DNA from: Micromonospora sediminicola
Lineage (GTDB): Bacteria > Actinomycetota > Actinomycetes > Mycobacteriales > Micromonosporaceae
Length of the DNA stretch: 44,570 nt
Direction: 5' to 3'
Assembly (NCBI RefSeq): GCF_900089585.1
Contig: NZ_FLRH01000001.1
Coordinates: forward strand, 1-44,570
The notes below the pieces were generated by a model. The model searched no databases. It saw only the letters and a list, made by a program, of their open reading frames with translations, and was not told the DNA's origin. Position 1 is the stretch's first letter. Each line of letters opens with the position of its first letter. This document shows positions 41,653 to 44,570 of the stretch, in pieces. The position numbers and the translations under genes were made by a program.

Positions 41653-43890
41653 GTGACGAAGCGGCGAGCAGCGGTGGGCATTCAGTGGAAGACGTTCTGG
41701 GCCGTGGTCGCGCCGTTCATCAGCGCGGTGTGGGTGGCGGTGTGGCTGGTCACCGGCTCGCCGGTGTGGATCGCAGGGCTGGCCACGGCGCTGCTGGCGG
41801 CCGCGGCCGCGTTCGGTGCCCGGCTGCTGGTGCGCATCTCGCCGATGTTCGCCCGCCTCAGCTCGGCGTCGAAGGCGAGGGTGGTGGGCTGGCTGGTGGC
41901 GGCGGTGACCGTCTACGCCGGCTGGTCGACCCTCGCGGTGACGGTGCCGGACCTGTGGCCTGTGTGGGCGCTGATCCTGCCCGCGTTGGGCGGCAGCACC
42001 TGGGTGCTGGCCCGCACCCACGAGTACCTCCTGCGGTACGCGCCGCCGGCGGCGCCGTCGCCGGCCGCGGCCGCGCTGACCGCCGGCGCGCACGCGCCGC
42101 TCGCGCTGACCGCCGGCGACCTGAGCGGCCCCCGTGACGGGGAACCGCACCTGGCGTGGCTGCTGCGCCTGGCCGTGCACAAGGCCGGGCTGGAATGGCT
42201 GCGCATCTCCAACCCGCAGATGGTCGGCCCGGCCGACCGGCCGTTCGGCGCGCGGGTCGAGGCGTGGGCGCCGATCGAGCTGCGCCGCATCGTCAACGGC
42301 AAGGTCAAGACGGAGACCGCCCCGCAGCTCGACGACCACCACGCCCGGCGCATCGCCCTGGCCCTGCGCGACATCACCCGCCGCGACATCGCCCCCGACT
42401 GGGTGAGCATCAGCGAAGACCCCGGCCGGGTCGGCGTCTACACGATCCAGGCCAACACCGAAGACGTCATGAAGCGGATCCGCCCCTACCGCGAGCGCGT
42501 CGACGAGCTGGTCGACCCTACCGGCCGGCCGATCTGGCGGCGCCTCGCCGAGCCTTCCTACGCGCTGTGGGGCATGGACGGGATGCCGATCGGCGTCGAC
42601 GTCGCCCGGCACGCCTGGATCCTCGGCGCGTCGACCGGCGGCAAGTCCGCCTACATCCACCGCGAGTGGGCTGACGTGACCCGCTGCGAAGACGCGCTGA
42701 TCTGGGTCGCCGGCACCCGCAAGTTGTACGACCTGGTCGGGCAGTGGCTGGAGCCCTACCTCGGCACCGACGTGCGGCCGCCGCTGGACTGGGTCCGCGC
42801 CGACGCCGAGGGCGTGCTGCAGATGCTCATCGCCGTGATGGAGGTCGCCCGCTGGCGCCAGGACCAGCCGTTCTCCGCCCGCCACAACTTCAAGAAGATC
42901 ATGGTCTACATCGACGAAGGCAGCTTCGCGCTGAACACCAAGAACAAGGTCAAGTACGACGGGGCGGAGGTCACCGCCGGCGACATGTACGCCGCGTGCA
43001 CCCAGGCGGTCGCCTCCGCCGGGATCTACCTGGTCGTGGCCACGCAGCGCGGTGTGCACCACGCGTTCGGCGACAACGGCGGCGACGCCAGCGCGAACAT
43101 CGCCCGGGAGATCATGCTCATGTCCGGTGACGAGCAGGAGGCCGGCCGAGTCACCGGCAACTACAAGCTGCCCCCGCTGCGCCACCGCGGCGAGTGCTAC
43201 GCCCGCCTCGGCGACGGCGAGCCGGTCCGCGCGAAGATCGAGTACGTCCAGACCTGCGACCCGTCCAAGCCGGTGCTGCACGACGGCCCGCGCGTCGACG
43301 AGATCTCCTGGAACCGCAGGCACCACCAGCGCGACCTTGACCCCGGATCGGCGCAGGCCGCCGGCCCCGTCTACGCCGCCCGGCACCAGCTCGTCACCGA
43401 CGACTACCTGGCCGACCTTCGCAATGCCCGCGCCCGCGGCAAGAAGACGCAGACCGCCGCGCCCGAGCGCGACGGCGAGCAGGCGATGGCCTCCGCCGTC
43501 GCCAGCATCTTCCGCAAGCTCGGCGGCAAGCCCGCCGTCATTCCCGCCGCCCCGGCGCCGGCCGCAGGCGAGATGCCGGCCGCCGAGCCGGTGGAGCCGA
43601 CGCCGCTGGCCGGTTATCGCACCCGCGCCGACCGGGTCGAGGCCGCGGTGCGCCACATCTGGCGCACCACCACCGCCCCGGCCGGACCGCGCGACATCCT
43701 CGCAGCGCTCCAGGACGCCGGCGACACCACCGTCACCCCGCAGTTGGTCGCCAACGCGCTGACCCAGCTCGGCCAGCAGGGCCGGGTGGTGCGGCCGCAG
43801 ACCGCCGACAAGCGGGAGGCGACCGGGCAGTACCTGCCGCCCGAGGCCGCCACCACCACGACCACGACGGTCACGGCCAGTAACTCATAA
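41653..43890 (+). CDS. traB: FtsK/TraB transfer ATPase (copy D)
   Basis: Copy of 9627-11864, same 745-aa translation. Confidence 0.8.
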   Translation: MTKRRAAVGIQWKTFWAVVAPFISAVWVAVWLVTGSPVWIAGLATALLAAAAAFGARLLVRISPMFARLSSASKARVVGWLVAAVTVYAGWSTLAVTVPDLWPVWALILPALGGSTWVLARTHEYLLRYAPPAAPSPAAAALTAGAHAPLALTAGDLSGPRDGEPHLAWLLRLAVHKAGLEWLRISNPQMVGPADRPFGARVEAWAPIELRRIVNGKVKTETAPQLDDHHARRIALALRDITRRDIAPDWVSISEDPGRVGVYTIQANTEDVMKRIRPYRERVDELVDPTGRPIWRRLAEPSYALWGMDGMPIGVDVARHAWILGASTGGKSAYIHREWADVTRCEDALIWVAGTRKLYDLVGQWLEPYLGTDVRPPLDWVRADAEGVLQMLIAVMEVARWRQDQPFSARHNFKKIMVYIDEGSFALNTKNKVKYDGAEVTAGDMYAACTQAVASAGIYLVVATQRGVHHAFGDNGGDASANIAREIMLMSGDEQEAGRVTGNYKLPPLRHRGECYARLGDGEPVRAKIEYVQTCDPSKPVLHDGPRVDEISWNRRHHQRDLDPGSAQAAGPVYAARHQLVTDDYLADLRNARARGKKTQTAAPERDGEQAMASAVASIFRKLGGKPAVIPAAPAPAAGEMPAAEPVEPTPLAGYRTRADRVEAAVRHIWRTTTAPAGPRDILAALQDAGDTTVTPQLVANALTQLGQQGRVVRPQTADKREATGQYLPPEAATTTTTTVTASNS

Positions 43891-44012
43891 CCCTTCATAA
43901 CCCGGGCGCCCTCCCCCCGGGTGAGGGGGCCCTATGCAGGATCCGACCCCCTCCCCCACCGCTGTTATGAACCCGACTGTTAGGTCACCGTCCGTAAAGG
44001 AGAACGCCCGCC

Positions 44013-44570
44013 ATGTCTGCCCGCCCCGCCGAACTCGAGTCCGAGATCCGCCGCCTCACCCGCCAGCGCGACGCGCAGCCGGCGGACACCCTCTACGCCC
44101 TGACCCACCAGCAGCGCATCGACGAACTGTCGGTGGAGCTGATCGCCTGGCAGCTCGACGGGGCACGGATGCGCGCCGCCGAGCACGCCATCCGCGCCGC
44201 CGCCCGCCGCCGCCACCGCGCCCACACCGGCCGGCGCCGGTGGCCGGCCGTGGCCGGCGGCAGCGGTCTGCTCGGCACCGTGGCCACCGCCGGGCACCTC
44301 GCCGCCAACGCCGGCGGCCCGCCGCTGATCGGCGGAACGCTGCTCGGCGTGGCCGCCGTCGCGCTGGCGCTGACCGCACTCGACCGCGCCCGCGACGCCC
44401 GCGAGCTGGCCGCCGCCGCCACCGACATGGACGCCGCTCAGGACCAGTACGCCGCGGTCGTGGCCAGCCACGCCGACGCGATCGCCCCCGCCCGCCCGCT
44501 GCCCATCCACAACCAGGAGACGTCATGCGCCAGCCCGCAGCCCCCGGCAACCAGCCCCCGGCAACCAGCC
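44013..44570 (+). CDS. Two-TM Spd-like protein, cut by window end (copy D)
   Basis: Copy of the gene at 11987; clean to 44557, then the terminal stutter, with no stop before the window ends. Confidence 0.6.
   Translation, partial: MSARPAELESEIRRLTRQRDAQPADTLYALTHQQRIDELSVELIAWQLDGARMRAAEHAIRAAARRRHRAHTGRRRWPAVAGGSGLLGTVATAGHLAANAGGPPLIGGTLLGVAAVALALTALDRARDARELAAAATDMDAAQDQYAAVVASHADAIAPARPLPIHNQETSCASPQPPATSPRQPA
44525..44570 (+). CDS. Start of four-TM Spd-like protein, cut by window end (copy D)
   Basis: Corresponds to the start of the gene at 12499; only the first ~11 codons are authentic before the stutter. Confidence 0.45.
   Translation, partial: MRQPAAPGNQPPATS
44539..44570. repeat. 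14-bp terminal stutter
   Basis: AGCCCCCGGCAACC occurs twice in tandem (44539-44552, 44553-44566) plus four bases. Copies A and B have it once and continue with GTCCAACG, so the repeat appears only at the end of the sequence. Confidence 0.8.

Larger units (their letters stand above)
38008..44557 (+). repeat. Third direct partial copy (copy D)
   Basis: Clean copy of 5982-12531 at offset 32,026. The C-run after traB has six C (43913-43918), as in copy A. Confidence 0.9.

Noticed and set aside
19059..44570. Counting copies B, C and D as paralogous genes
   Set aside because: Sequences are identical apart from a homopolymer indel and junction damage, so they are repeats of one molecule.

Overview
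The window is very GC-rich, has long GC3-biased genes and many GTG starts, and looks like a conjugative plasmid of a mycelial actinomycete (Streptomyces/Micromonospora type; genus not resolved). The strongest indicators are an FtsK/TraB-type DNA translocase, a DUF2637 (SpdB-like) protein, a run of small membrane proteins of Spd character, a GntR/UTRA repressor, a ParA-like ATPase with a small partner, and a winged-helix replication-initiator candidate. I see no integrase, attachment site, relaxase, rRNA, tRNA or CRISPR array.

The real information content is about 19 kb. Positions 1-19058 are one complete unit. The sequence then starts again at 19059 with the same bases and runs as a second copy (B) to 33470. 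This is what a circular 19,058-bp replicon looks like when it is written out past its own end. After 33470 the sequence becomes a degraded mosaic (33471-34406), then a clean inverted copy of 5929-9412 (copy C, 34407-37890), a degraded turnaround (37891-38007), and a clean direct copy of 5982-12531 (copy D, 38008-44557), ending in a 14-bp stutter. The tandem part fits a circular plasmid or its multimer. The fold-backs with low-quality hinges look like chimeric long-read or assembly structure. Genes in copies B, C and D are therefore listed but should not be counted as extra genes.

Layout of the unit (copy A coordinates). 222-896: an Abi/HEPN-type defence-like gene on the minus strand. 1144-2489: partition pair (ParA plus a ribbon-helix-helix-like partner) with palindromic sites upstream and inside the second gene. 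2552-4814, minus strand: coupled operon GntR regulator, small membrane protein, RibD-C reductase-like protein. 4996-15003, plus strand: long transfer cluster made of a small HTH protein, a two-TM protein, a Cys-pair protein, the DUF2637 coiled-coil protein carrying a striking GCGGAA repeat array, a Gly/Lys-rich membrane protein with an in-frame internal gene start, TraB, four further membrane or unknown proteins, a Pycsar-effector-like (DUF5706-type) membrane protein and a 74-aa protein. 15004-15409: non-coding control region with a terminator and three hairpins. 15410-17419: replication-initiator candidate with an internal, compositionally odd origin-like segment. 17593-19295: zinc-finger/coiled-coil protein and a small coupled partner.

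How it likely works (inference from families): the rep gene and its leader set copy number, ParA and partner segregate the plasmid, GntR controls the divergent promoters around 4815-4995, and TraB pumps double-stranded plasmid DNA between hyphae with Spd proteins helping intramycelial spread. The HEPN protein and the orphan Pycsar-like membrane protein are candidate defence or exclusion cargo.
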